Positions 34,421 through 43,680 of a DNA stretch of 64,000 bases are shown in pieces. The DNA is from CAVPOO01 sp963707015 (GTDB taxonomy: Bacteria; Pseudomonadota; Gammaproteobacteria; Thiohalobacterales; Thiohalobacteraceae). The stretch is taken from NCBI GenBank assembly GCA_963707015.1, contig CAVPOO010000015.1:434001-498000 (forward strand), written 5' to 3'. A program made the translations under genes and the position numbers. The stretch's first letter is position 1. Each line of letters opens with the position of its first letter. The notes below the pieces were generated by a model. That model was given only the letters and a program-made list of their open reading frames with translations. It ran no database searches and was not told the DNA's origin.

Positions 34421-35451
34421 TAACAGACTCTTCGCGGATGACGGTGCGGCCTCGTGGCGCACCCGGTGAATGGTCCGCGTTGGGGTCCTAACGGCACGAG
34501 CGACGAGGCGCACAGTTGGCCCCGGCCAGCGTGCGTGCATCCGCCCAGCCTCCTGTGTCCGAGAGTCCGCTCTGCGCAAGGCCCATCCTGTGACGATGGC
34601 GAGAAATCGGGCCATGGTTCCCAGTGCGCTGCAATTTTGACCTCTCGGACAGGTGTCCACCTGACTGTCTCGCCAGGAGGACGGCGAACGCCGCCAGCGC
34701 CCGAACCTGTAAATAGCCGGGTATGGATCATGCGCGATCCATAATCGTCCCGCGACCGGGACTGTGCCGTCGAAATCCACCATCGCGTCCCTCTCAATCG
34801 CGTCAACAGGAGGCTGCTACCGCGCGATCGACTCTGACAGAAATACATAAGTTATATTAATGGGCAAATACAAGTTTCCCTGTGCGTACTCTTACGTAGA
34901 CCGTTTTTTTGGCCCAGTGTTGGCTGACGGTTTCATCCAGCTCTACCAGGGCTGTCTGGAATTGCATTAAAAACAAGGTGTTCAATGAATCCTGGTGATG
35001 CGGGGCGGGGCGCCTGTCACGGCCACGATAAGGTGGAGAGTCCGGAACTTCCTTCCGGTCGGGCTCTGGGTCCCAAGTTTTATGCACAGCTTCGGTGATT
35101 ACGCGGTGTGCGTTGTGGGAAGTGGGTGAGGTCCCGTTGTCGTCCCCAAAATAATTTCGTAATGCTATGTTTATAATCAGTTTTATTTTCCGGCTAGATT
35201 TTGCGCAATTTAATAAAAATGTAATAATGGCGGGGCCTCAGGCGTTTTGATCCCAAAAGTTCCACAGAGTTATCCACAGGTTTTGTGGATAAGTGTCAAG
35301 ACCCTGAAACATTAAACGGTTAGATCAACTTAGTAAGAAATTAGATAAAGTCCAGAATAAGCCAGGCTAATTATCAGAACAGCAGATTTCCTTGTGATCA
35401 CGAAAGCGAGGCTGGACAACTGAAAGCGCCAAGTGCGAACGAAGCCTTCGT
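34421..35451. other. 1-kb region without a convincing gene, AT-rich near its right end
   Basis: No known family was found on either strand. Leftward frames at 34417-34848 and 34454-34783, and a rightward one at 34454-34744, lack ribosome-binding sites and look like chance openings or decayed DNA. A hairpin with the perfect stem CCGGAA/TTCCGG (35042-35058) sits in the middle. From 35150 the DNA turns AT-rich for about 80 bases, followed by an inverted DnaA-box pair and three GATC sites before priA. Confidence 0.45.
35270..35292. other. inverted pair of perfect DnaA boxes
   Basis: TTATCCACA (35270-35278) and its reverse complement TGTGGATAA (35284-35292) are separated by GGTTT. An AT-rich tract (about 35150-35230) lies just to the left and priA starts 160 bases to the right. 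This could be a DnaA-controlled promoter for priA, a titration site or an origin-like element. Confidence 0.6.
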
Positions 35452-37650
35452 ATGAAGACGCCGGTTCTGCAGATCGCAGTACCCTCTCCGCTACATCACG
35501 GTTTCGATTATCTTCCTCCAGAAGGTACCGATGTCTCATGCCTGCACCCGGGCATGCGCGTACGAGTTCCCTTTGGTCGGCGTAGCACGATGGGCGTGTT
35601 GCTGAATGTCGCCGAGGTGAGTGCGATTCCCAGGCAGCGCCTGCGCCCCGCATTGGACGTGCTCGATACCCGCCCCGTCGTTGCCGCTGATCTCATGGCA
35701 CTGGCCCGCTGGGCGAGTGCCTACTATCACTATCCGATTGGCGAGGTCCTGAGCAGTGTTCTGCCTGTAGCACTGCGCAAGGGAGGGGCGGCGAACCGGC
35801 GGCGGGCCTCCGCCTGGCGACTCACCGCTGCCGGGCGGGCCATTGCGCCGGAGACCATGCAGCGGGCCAGGCGGCAGGCGGGACTGCTGGCGGCGCTGGC
35901 CTCGTACCCCGCCGGTGCGACGGCTGCGCAGCTCAGGGAAGCGGAGGCCTATAGTGCCGCGGCACTCGGAGCGCTGCGTGACAAGGGCTGGATCGAACCC
36001 GCAGATATGTCGGCGGCTCAAGATCGTCGTGAGCCTGTTGCCGGCCCGGTGCTTGACTCCGCCCAACAGGCCGCCGTAGCGGTAATCCACCAGGCGCAGG
36101 GCTTTTCGCCCCTGCTGCTGCAGGGCGTGACCGGAAGTGGCAAGACCGAGGTCTACTTGCGCGCGATACAACAGAGCCTCTCCCAAGGCCGACAGACCTT
36201 GGTGCTGGTTCCTGAGATTGGCCTGACGCCGCAACTGGTGCGCCGCTTCGAGCAGCGCCTGGCTGTGCCGCTCGCCGTGCTGCACTCCGGCATGACGGAC
36301 CGCGAGCGCCTGGATGCATGGCTCGCGGCTGCCGACGGCACGGCCAGGGTGGTCATCGGGACCCGTTCGGCCGTGTTTACGCCCCTGGCGAACCCGGGTC
36401 TGTTTATTGTCGACGAGGAACATGATCCGTCGCTGAAGCAGCAGGAGGGTTTTCGTTACTCGGCCCGTGATCTTCTGATCTGGCGTGCCAGGCACCTGGC
36501 GATCCCGATTGTGCTCGGCTCGGCCACGCCTTCCCTGGAGAGTCTTCACAATACGCGCCAGGGGCGCTATCGGTTACTGGAATTGCCGGAGCGTGCAGGT
36601 GGTGCGCGGGCGCCGCATATGCAGCTGCTGGACGTACGCGCCCAGACGATGGACAATCAGTTGTCCCGCCCACTGATCAGCGAGATGGGCCGTCACCTCG
36701 AGGCGGGCGGACAGGTCCTGCTGTTTCTCAATCGCCGCGGCTATGCACCGACGCTTATCTGTCACGACTGTGGCTGGGTGGCGGAATGCCATCGTTGTGA
36801 TGCGCATCTGGTACTGCATCAGGGGGCTGGTGAGCTGCGTTGCCACCATTGCGGGTCCCAATCCCGCGTCGACACCCGGTGTCCGGGATGTGGCAGCAGC
36901 GACCTGCGTGCCCTGGGATCGGGAACGGAGCGGGTTGAGCTGGCATTGCAGCAGCACTTTCCCAGCCGGCGCGTGCTGCGTATTGACCGTGATAACATCC
37001 GCGGTAAAGGCCGCCTCGCCGATCTGCTCGCCCAGGCGCGCAAGGGGGATGCGGAGATCCTGCTGGGGACACAGATGCTGGCCAAAGGCCACCATTTCCC
37101 CGGCGTAACGCTGGTCGGCATCCTGGATACCGACCAGGGTCTGTTCAGTGCGGATTTCAGGGCCGGTGAACGTATGGCGCAGTTGATTATCCAGGTTGCG
37201 GGTCGCGCCGGCCGGGCGGACCGACCCGGTCAGGTTCTGATCCAGACACACCATCCCGAACATCCGCTGCTTCGCCTGCTGGTGGAACGCGGGTATGACG
37301 ATTTCGCCAGGGCGGCCCTGATGGAACGCGAGGCGGCCAGTCTGCCACCCTTCTCGAGTGTGGCGCTGTTACGTGCCGAGGCGGCCGGCCGAGAGGCGCC
37401 TGAAAGGTTTCTGAACGCCGCCCGGGAGCAGGCGGCGGTGCGCGGCGGTGGCGAGGTGGCCCTGTGGGGGCCGGTACCGGCACCGATGGAGCGGCGCCAG
37501 GGTCGCTACCGGGCGCAGCTGATGCTGGTGGCGCAGGAACGCCTGGCGCTGCAGCGCCTGCTGGACGGCTGGGTCCCCTGCCTGGATCAGATCAAATCGG
37601 CCCGCAGTGTCCGCTGGTCGCTGGACGTGGATCCCGTGGATACTTTGTAG
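35452..37650 (+). CDS. priA: primosomal protein N' (replication restart helicase)
   Basis: 732 residues, a DEAH-type 3'-5' helicase that recognises stalled forks and loads the primosome. The N-terminal DNA-binding part starts LQIAVPSPLHHGFDYLPP. The helicase follows with Walker A GVTGSGKTEVYL near 227, VDEEHDPSLKQQE near 320 and GSATPSLES near 360. A zinc cluster of paired cysteines comes next (CHDCGWVAECHRCDAHL, CHHCG, CPGCGSSD; about 438-485), then motifs V and VI (GTQMLAKGHHFPGVTLV and QVAGRAGRADRPGQVLIQT). All motifs are intact. The start has no clear Shine-Dalgarno site. In E. coli priA is divergent from rpmE; here the two are 33 kb apart. Confidence 0.96.
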   Translation: MKTPVLQIAVPSPLHHGFDYLPPEGTDVSCLHPGMRVRVPFGRRSTMGVLLNVAEVSAIPRQRLRPALDVLDTRPVVAADLMALARWASAYYHYPIGEVLSSVLPVALRKGGAANRRRASAWRLTAAGRAIAPETMQRARRQAGLLAALASYPAGATAAQLREAEAYSAAALGALRDKGWIEPADMSAAQDRREPVAGPVLDSAQQAAVAVIHQAQGFSPLLLQGVTGSGKTEVYLRAIQQSLSQGRQTLVLVPEIGLTPQLVRRFEQRLAVPLAVLHSGMTDRERLDAWLAAADGTARVVIGTRSAVFTPLANPGLFIVDEEHDPSLKQQEGFRYSARDLLIWRARHLAIPIVLGSATPSLESLHNTRQGRYRLLELPERAGGARAPHMQLLDVRAQTMDNQLSRPLISEMGRHLEAGGQVLLFLNRRGYAPTLICHDCGWVAECHRCDAHLVLHQGAGELRCHHCGSQSRVDTRCPGCGSSDLRALGSGTERVELALQQHFPSRRVLRIDRDNIRGKGRLADLLAQARKGDAEILLGTQMLAKGHHFPGVTLVGILDTDQGLFSADFRAGERMAQLIIQVAGRAGRADRPGQVLIQTHHPEHPLLRLLVERGYDDFARAALMEREAASLPPFSSVALLRAEAAGREAPERFLNAAREQAAVRGGGEVALWGPVPAPMERRQGRYRAQLMLVAQERLALQRLLDGWVPCLDQIKSARSVRWSLDVDPVDTL

Positions 37651-37864
37651 GAAGCTGGTTGCCTGGCTAACCCGCGGCCGTTACCGGCCGCCTGGTAGCA
37701 AGGCCGTGGCCCGGCGCGCCGGGCGGGGATCCTGTCTGAATGCGTGATGCTGTGCTGGCCGGTTGCAACAGCGGCAGGACCCGGGATAATAGCCCGCCTT
37801 GCATCTGGTGCAGCCTGGCTCGAAGATGGCAGTCGCACCGGCGATGGCGGGCCGGTCCAAATTT

Positions 37865-39625
37865 ATGAAACATCAACTCGAGCAATTACTGGCGAGTGCC
37901 GTCCACGTGCTTCAGGTGGAGGGCGGCCTGCCGGATGACATTTCTGCGGCTGTTCATGTGGAGCGCACGCGCGATCGCAGCCACGGGGACTTCGCCAGCA
38001 ATGTGGCCATGCTGCTCGGCAAGGCGGCTGGCCAGCGGCCACGCGAGCTGGCCGAGAAAATCGTGGCTGCCGTTCCGCATTCGGGTGCAATCCGGAAGCT
38101 GGAGATTGCCGGTCCGGGTTTCATTAATTTCTATCTCGACAGCAGTGCCTATCACCGGGTAATTGCGGAGATTCTCTCGCTCGGGGATCAGTTCGGGCGC
38201 AGTTCACTGGGGGCAGGTCAGCCGGTTCAGGTGGAGTTCGTCTCTGCGAATCCCACCGGGCCACTGCATGTCGGACATGGGCGGGGGGCCGCCTATGGGG
38301 CGGCGGTCGCGGACCTGCTCGAGGCTGTCGGTTACCGCGTGCATCGTGAATACTACGTCAATGACGCGGGTCGGCAGATGGATATTCTGGCGACCAGCGT
38401 CTATTTGCGCTACCTGGAGTTGTGTGGCGAAGCGGTTGCGTTTCCGAGTAATGGCTATCAGGGTGATTACGTCTGGGATATCGCCGCCACCTTGCACCGC
38501 AATCACGGTGATGCGCTGTATCATTCCGTGGCCGAAGTATTCCGGGATGTTCCGCCCGATGAAGCGGCCGGTGGTGACAAAGAAGCGCATATTGATGCAG
38601 TGATCGCGCGCGTGCGGACCTTGCTCGGTGGTGAGCGCTACCGGGAGGCCTTCGACCTTGGTCTCAACAGCATTCTCGCGAATATTCGTCAGGACCTGAA
38701 GGAGTTCGGTATCGAGTATGACGAGTGGTTCTCAGAGCGTTCGCTGACAGAATCCGGCCTGGTGACCGAAGTGATAGAGCGGCTCCGGCAAAGCAGCCAT
38801 GTCTACGAGACCGGCGGTGCACTCTGGTTTCGCTCAACTGACTTTGGCGATGAGAAGGATCGGGTGGTGGTGCGTGAAAACGGCCAGATGACCTATTTTG
38901 CATCCGATATCGCCTACCACATGAACAAGTTGGAACGTGGCTTTGCCCGGGTCATCGATGTCTGGGGTGCGGATCACCATGGCTACGTGCCGCGGGTCAA
39001 GGCAGCCCTCAGGGCGATCGGCGATGATCCGGACAGGCTCGATGTGCTGCTCGTGCAGTTTGCGATCCTCTACCGTGGCGGCGAGAAGGTTCAGATGTCG
39101 ACACGCTCCGGTGAGTTTGTGACGCTGCGCGAACTGCGCCAGGAAGTCGGCAGGGATGCGGCGCGGTTTTTCTATGTGATGCGCAAATGCGAGCAGCATC
39201 TCGATTTTGATCTCGATCTTGCCAGGTCGCAATCGCATGACAATCCCGTCTACTATATCCAGTATGCGCATGCCCGGGTGATGAGTGTTATGCGCCAGCT
39301 TGGCGACAAAGGCTGGGCTTGGGACAGCGCGTCAGGCACGGCGCACCTGCACCTGCTGCACGAGGAACACGAACAAAGCCTGATGACGAAACTCTCGCAG
39401 TTTCCAGAGCTGGTTGAATCAGCCGCTCTGCAGCATGAACCTCACCAGCTTGCCCATTATCTGAGAGAACTGGCCAACGAGTTTCACACCTATTACAACG
39501 CACATCAGTTTCTGGTCGAGGACGCGCCGCTCAGGGATGCCCGCCTGAACCTGATTCAGGCCACGCGGCAGGTGATCGCGAATGGCCTGCGCCTGCTCGG
39601 TGTATCGGCACCGGAGAGCATGTGA
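37865..39625 (+). CDS. argS: arginyl-tRNA synthetase
   Basis: 586 residues from ATG 37865 (MKHQLEQLLASAVHVL); the frame is open from 37799, but upstream codons look non-coding. Class I synthetase with the N-terminal Arg-S additional domain, the HIGH-type motif ANPTGPLHVGHGRGA near 128 and C-terminal DALR anticodon domain. No canonical KMSKS is present, as is usual for ArgRS; GGEKVQMSTRSG near 405 takes its place. It follows priA after 214 bases and precedes a SPOR gene, as in Pseudomonas. Confidence 0.96.
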   Translation: MKHQLEQLLASAVHVLQVEGGLPDDISAAVHVERTRDRSHGDFASNVAMLLGKAAGQRPRELAEKIVAAVPHSGAIRKLEIAGPGFINFYLDSSAYHRVIAEILSLGDQFGRSSLGAGQPVQVEFVSANPTGPLHVGHGRGAAYGAAVADLLEAVGYRVHREYYVNDAGRQMDILATSVYLRYLELCGEAVAFPSNGYQGDYVWDIAATLHRNHGDALYHSVAEVFRDVPPDEAAGGDKEAHIDAVIARVRTLLGGERYREAFDLGLNSILANIRQDLKEFGIEYDEWFSERSLTESGLVTEVIERLRQSSHVYETGGALWFRSTDFGDEKDRVVVRENGQMTYFASDIAYHMNKLERGFARVIDVWGADHHGYVPRVKAALRAIGDDPDRLDVLLVQFAILYRGGEKVQMSTRSGEFVTLRELRQEVGRDAARFFYVMRKCEQHLDFDLDLARSQSHDNPVYYIQYAHARVMSVMRQLGDKGWAWDSASGTAHLHLLHEEHEQSLMTKLSQFPELVESAALQHEPHQLAHYLRELANEFHTYYNAHQFLVEDAPLRDARLNLIQATRQVIANGLRLLGVSAPESM

Positions 39626-39649
39626 AGGCGCGCGGTCGATTGAGAGCTT

Positions 39650-40225
39650 ATGCCGAGCGACTATAAATACACTACCCGCCGGCGCAGGAGGCACGGTCCG
39701 CCGGGCTGGGCCTGGCTGCTGGCCGGTTCGTCAATCGGGCTGTTTGTGGCCTTCCTGGTCTATCTTCACTCGACATCGGACAGTGGGCAGGAGACGGACT
39801 TTGCCGTCGCCATACCCATACCCGCAGAACCGGCTGGACGGGAAGCGCCGAAGGCCGCGGTCGCCGGGGTTCCGGAACCCTCCAAGCCGCGGTTTGACTT
39901 CTATACCTTGCTTCCGGAAATGGAGGTGGTGGTGCCCAAGCCGGAGACAAGCGGCCAGCCGCAGCCGGGCGTGCGCCAGGTGGAGAAGCCGGGGACCTAT
40001 CTTCTGCAGGCCGGCTCGTTCCGCGAGCTGAAGAAGGCCGATGAGCTCAAGGCAAGGCTGGCGCTGCTTGGATTCGAAGCCAGTATCCAGACAGTGAAGA
40101 TCAATAACCGCGAAACCTGGCACCGTGTGCGTGCCGGTCCCTTCAGCAATCTCGGTGAACTGAATGTTGCCCGCGCGCGGTTAAAAGGCAATAACATCAG
40201 TGCGATTCTGCTGAAGCGCCAATAA
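39650..40225 (+). CDS. SPOR domain membrane protein (FtsN-like)
   Basis: 191 residues: a basic cytoplasmic N-terminus (YKYTTRRRRRHGPPGWAW), one transmembrane helix (about 20-42), a Pro/Glu-rich linker, and a C-terminal SPOR domain (YLLQAGSFRELKKADELKA … WHRVRAGPFSN). SPOR binds septal peptidoglycan lacking stem peptides. It follows argS by 24 bases, the same arrangement as the FtsN-like gene of Pseudomonas. An equivalent function in division is probable but not proven. Confidence 0.88.
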   Translation: MPSDYKYTTRRRRRHGPPGWAWLLAGSSIGLFVAFLVYLHSTSDSGQETDFAVAIPIPAEPAGREAPKAAVAGVPEPSKPRFDFYTLLPEMEVVVPKPETSGQPQPGVRQVEKPGTYLLQAGSFRELKKADELKARLALLGFEASIQTVKINNRETWHRVRAGPFSNLGELNVARARLKGNNISAILLKRQ

Positions 40226-40302
40226 AGCCCCGGGGAACCAGAATGTCAGCCGTGCCGGTCGCCTGTTCCGGGTGCCGAATTCCTCGCTAATGTGTCCGCG
40301 GG

Positions 40303-42180
40303 TCAATCGCTCAGATAGGTGTAGCCGCTCAGGCCTGCTTCGAGCTCCCTGAGGAAATCCGCCTGCTCCTCCACGCTGAGTCGCGCCGCCTGAATCTTGT
40401 TCCGGTAGGCGGCGCGCAGTCCGTCGGTGTCGAAGTGCACGTAACGCAGAAGTTCATCCGCGGTGTCACCGTGTTCCGCGCCCGACAGGGTGTAGCCATC
40501 CTCAGTGAGGCGGACATCAACCGCGTCTGTATCGCCAAACAGATTATGCATATCGCCGAGGATCTCCTGATAGGCGCCGACCAGGAAGATGCCCAGGAGA
40601 TACGTCTCGCCAGGCCGGTATGGATGCACGGGCAGTGTCGACTCGACGCCGTTGCGGTCTACATACTGGTCAATGCGCCCGTCGGAATCACAGGTCAGGT
40701 CCTGAATGACCGCTCGCCGTGTTGGCGGATCATCCAGGCGATGCAGCGGCACCACAGGAAAGATCTGTTTGATTGCCCACACATCGGGCAGTGACTGAAA
40801 GATGGAAAGATTGCAGAAATATTTGTCGGCCAGTTTTTCGTTCAGCTCATCGAGCAGGTCATGGTATTTCCGGTTGCCCCCTTTTATGAGGGGTCGCAGT
40901 CGGTGGCAGATGGCGTAATAGATGGACTCACACTGCATCCTTTCCTTAAGGGTGAGTTTGCCCTTGCTGAACAGCGTTTGCGCCTCCCTCAGCCAGTAGA
41001 CGGCATCGTGGTGGACCTCCAGCACTGAGGGTGTCTCCGCTGCGCCGAGCGTGCCCCACAGCTCGTGAATGATTTGCGGCGCGTCCTCCGCAGGGCCTTT
41101 CAGTGAGCCCGTGCCCGGTGCCTGTTCAATGTCGATGACATTGGTAATAAGCAGTGCATGATGAGCCGTCATGGCACGGCCGGACTCCGTGATGATGTCG
41201 GGATGGGAGAGTCCTCGCTTCGCACAGATATCACTCAGGACCTCTACCACGATCCTTGCATAGCTCTCGATCCCGTAATTAACGGAGCAGTAGTTTCTCG
41301 AGGCGGTACCCTCATAGTCGACGCCAAGTCCACCGCCGACATCGATGGTATCGATGGGGGCGCCCAGGCTGCAGAGTTCGGCATGGTAGGCGGCGAGCTC
41401 ACGCAGTCCGGCCTCTATGTCGCGGATGTTTGTTACCTGGGATCCCAGATGACAATGCAGGAGTTGCAGCGCCCCCAGACGATTGGCAGCGGTCAGGCGC
41501 TCGATGAAGCGCAGCACCTGGGCGGCGCTCAGGCCAAACTTGGATCTTTCACCACCGCTGTTCTGCCATTTTCCCGTGCCCAGCGACGCCAGCCGTACGC
41601 GGACTCCGAGCACGGGATCAACATTGAGCGCCTCGGCTTCCTGCAGGGCCAGTTCCAGTTCGGAGAGCTTCTCGATGACGATCACAATCCGGTGGCCGAG
41701 CTTGCGCCCGATAAGCGCCAGACGGATATAGGCGCGATCCTTGTAACCGTTGCAGATAATCAGACCGCCGGGGCGCGACACGCCGAGTACGGCCATCAGC
41801 TCGGGCTTGCTGCCGGCCTCGAGGCCCACCCGGTCACCACCGTGGTGAAGGATTTCGGAAACCACACTGCGCTGCTGGTTGACCTTGATGGGGTAAACCG
41901 CATGGTAGCGGCCGCTATAGCCGGTCGCACTGCAGGCCTTGTCAAAAGCGGTGCAAATCCGGTCAATGCGGTCATGGAGAATGTCAACGAAGCGCACCAG
42001 CACGGGCAGCCTCAGGCCATGCCGGTGCAGCGCCTGAGCCAGGGTATAGAGATCGATCTCACCGTCACTGGAGCCCGGTCGCGGCCGGATTGCCAGATGT
42101 CCGGCGCTGTTGACGTCGACGTAGCCCTGCCCCCAGCGGGCAAGGCTGTAGGTGTTTCGGGCTTGCTCAACAGTCCACAT
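40303..42180 (-). CDS. speA: biosynthetic arginine decarboxylase
   Basis: 625 residues from ATG 42180 (MWTVEQARNTYSLARWGQGY); a longer frame back to 42387 overlaps the divergent gene start and is not used. PLP enzyme of fold type III making agmatine, the first step towards putrescine. PLP-Lys lies in YHAVYPIKVNQQR near 110. Other motifs are GLEAGSKPELMAVL, LLHCHLGSQ, VGGGLGVDYEGT near 300, ITESGRAMTAHH and CESIYYAICHRL. Divergent from speE, so both polyamine genes share one control region. The leader carries a small GGGGAA/TTCCCC hairpin (42212-42228). Confidence 0.94.
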   Translation of the reverse strand: MWTVEQARNTYSLARWGQGYVDVNSAGHLAIRPRPGSSDGEIDLYTLAQALHRHGLRLPVLVRFVDILHDRIDRICTAFDKACSATGYSGRYHAVYPIKVNQQRSVVSEILHHGGDRVGLEAGSKPELMAVLGVSRPGGLIICNGYKDRAYIRLALIGRKLGHRIVIVIEKLSELELALQEAEALNVDPVLGVRVRLASLGTGKWQNSGGERSKFGLSAAQVLRFIERLTAANRLGALQLLHCHLGSQVTNIRDIEAGLRELAAYHAELCSLGAPIDTIDVGGGLGVDYEGTASRNYCSVNYGIESYARIVVEVLSDICAKRGLSHPDIITESGRAMTAHHALLITNVIDIEQAPGTGSLKGPAEDAPQIIHELWGTLGAAETPSVLEVHHDAVYWLREAQTLFSKGKLTLKERMQCESIYYAICHRLRPLIKGGNRKYHDLLDELNEKLADKYFCNLSIFQSLPDVWAIKQIFPVVPLHRLDDPPTRRAVIQDLTCDSDGRIDQYVDRNGVESTLPVHPYRPGETYLLGIFLVGAYQEILGDMHNLFGDTDAVDVRLTEDGYTLSGAEHGDTADELLRYVHFDTDGLRAAYRNKIQAARLSVEEQADFLRELEAGLSGYTYLSD

Positions 42181-42249
42181 GGCAGACAAAGATACTTGAT
42201 TAAGCCCCCAAGGGGAACGCCATTCCCCGTGCGGATGGATGCGTCCGGC

Positions 42250-42278
42250 TTGTCTATTGTGCCGTTGCCCGGTATCTT
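42250..42278 (+). promoter_or_regulatory. possible sigma-70 promoter of speE
   Basis: TTGTCT (42250-42255) and TATCTT (42273-42278), each four of six consensus bases, with a 17-base spacer, 33 bases ahead of speE. Confidence 0.35.
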
Positions 42279-42310
42279 CGATTTCCCTCTGATGCGAGCA
42301 GGATACGACA

Positions 42311-43168
42311 ATGCAACTCGATGCCGGCTGGTTTACGGAAGTCTGTGAGGAAGGCGGATCGGCATTTTCTCTGAAGATCCGACGCAAACTGCACGAAGAG
42401 CAGTCAGAGTATCAGCGCATTGAGATTTTCGAGACGGAGAAGTTCGGCAAGCTCATGACGATAGACGGTTTCGTCATGCTCACTGACTTCGACAGTTTCC
42501 TCTACCACGAGATGATGTCGCATCCGGTCCTGTTCACGCACCCGGCACCAGAGCGCGTTGTGATCATCGGGGGCGGTGACTGCGGTACGCTGCACGAGGT
42601 GCTGAAACACCCGGATGTGAAATCGGTGCTGCAGGTCGAAATCGACGAACGGGTCACGCGGATAGCCGAGGAGTACTTTCCGGAATCATGCGCCTCCAAC
42701 AACGATCCGCGCGTCGAGTTCCTGTTTGCCGATGGCATCCGATGGATGCAGCAGGCAGAAGCGGGGACTGCCGATGTCATCATCGTCGACAGTACTGATC
42801 CGATTGGCCCGGCGAAAGGGCTGTTCACCGAGGCCTTTTACCGTGAATGTCATCGCGTGCTGGGGGAAAGCGGGATTGTCGTCCAGCAGAGTGAGTCACC
42901 GTTGTTTCACATGGGGATCATTAAACTGTTGCACCGGGCGATGCGGACCGCCGGGTTTCAGCAGACGCTGAGCCTGCATTTCCCCCAGGTAAGCTATCCG
43001 GCCGGTTGGTGGTCGGCTACGATGGGTGGCAAGAATCTCGATCTGCAGCGTTATCGGGAGCGTGATATTTCGGCGCGCTCGTTCCCGACACGCTACTACA
43101 ACCTCGCTATCCATCGCGCCTCCATGGCCATGCCCGAGTTCTTCCGCCACGAACTGGAATCAGCCTAA
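42311..43168 (+). CDS. speE: spermidine synthase
   Basis: 285 residues, transferring aminopropyl from decarboxylated SAM to putrescine. Motifs: SEYQRIEIFETEKFGKLM with QR for binding, MLTDFDSFLYHEMMSH, the SAM-binding IIGGGDCGTLHEVLKH (Cys where Gly is usual), the catalytic VDSTDPIGPAKGLF near 163, and SYPAGWWSATMGG. Typical length. It pairs functionally with SpeA, transcribed in the opposite direction. Confidence 0.95.
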   Translation: MQLDAGWFTEVCEEGGSAFSLKIRRKLHEEQSEYQRIEIFETEKFGKLMTIDGFVMLTDFDSFLYHEMMSHPVLFTHPAPERVVIIGGGDCGTLHEVLKHPDVKSVLQVEIDERVTRIAEEYFPESCASNNDPRVEFLFADGIRWMQQAEAGTADVIIVDSTDPIGPAKGLFTEAFYRECHRVLGESGIVVQQSESPLFHMGIIKLLHRAMRTAGFQQTLSLHFPQVSYPAGWWSATMGGKNLDLQRYRERDISARSFPTRYYNLAIHRASMAMPEFFRHELESA

Positions 43169-43181
43169 GTCCGACGGGCTC

Positions 43182-43652
43182 CTAGGTCTTCCCGCACCAG
43201 TATTCGACTGCCTGACGCATCTTCTCAGTAGCCTGACTACGTTCCGCATGACTCAGAATACGCCGTTCACCGCCGGCGTCCTCGTCATAGAGGTAGCGGG
43301 CATTCCGGTAGGCCTCGAGATTCTGTCGTGCAGACGCACAATTGTCTGCACGTAGCTGTCTGTCCTCACGGGCCTTTGCGGCCTTCTGTCGATCGATTTC
43401 CCGTTCTTCATCGAAGGCCCGGAGCAGTTTCTGCTGGCGTATGCGCCGTTCCTGCACATCGGCCTGCGGCGGTTGCGGGGCCGGACGGATCTTGACGCTT
43501 CCGCTATCGGCATCTGCAGGCCGGTCGCTGTAGTGCACGCGGCCCTGTGCATCGGTCCATTTGTAAATGGCGCCTGCGCTCAGCGGTGCATTCCAGACAG
43601 AGGCAGTCAGACTGATGAGCAACAGTCTTCGGACGCCAGTCGTGGTCCTCAT
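43182..43652 (-). CDS. DUF4124 domain protein, exported
   Basis: 156 residues: a signal peptide (LLLISLTASVWNAPLSAGA), then the DUF4124 core IYKWTDAQGRVHYSDRP near residue 29-45, and a charged helical region rich in Arg, Lys, Glu and Gln (about 70-115). The domain is common in periplasmic proteins of gamma- and betaproteobacteria and its function is unknown. It is 28 bases downstream of the FetB-like gene on the same strand, so it may be part of that operon. Confidence 0.85.
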   Translation of the reverse strand: MRTTTGVRRLLLISLTASVWNAPLSAGAIYKWTDAQGRVHYSDRPADADSGSVKIRPAPQPPQADVQERRIRQQKLLRAFDEEREIDRQKAAKAREDRQLRADNCASARQNLEAYRNARYLYDEDAGGERRILSHAERSQATEKMRQAVEYWCGKT

Positions 43653-43680
43653 AGGCCGGTCTCCGGTTGGTTTCTGACAT

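Noticed and set aside
34454..34744. 96-codon open frame after pntB
   Set aside because: No ribosome-binding site, low-complexity Pro/Arg/Ser composition and no similarity that I could recognise.
33449..34783. 444-codon leftward open frame opposite pntB
   Set aside because: It mirrors the high-GC codon pattern of pntB, has no family match or ribosome-binding site, and pntB is certain.
34421..35451. tRNA or known structured RNA in the 1-kb gap
   Set aside because: No cloverleaf, CCA end or recognisable riboswitch core was found by eye.
41158..42348. 396-codon rightward open frame opposite speA
   Set aside because: Antisense shadow of a firmly identified arginine decarboxylase; no recognisable motif.
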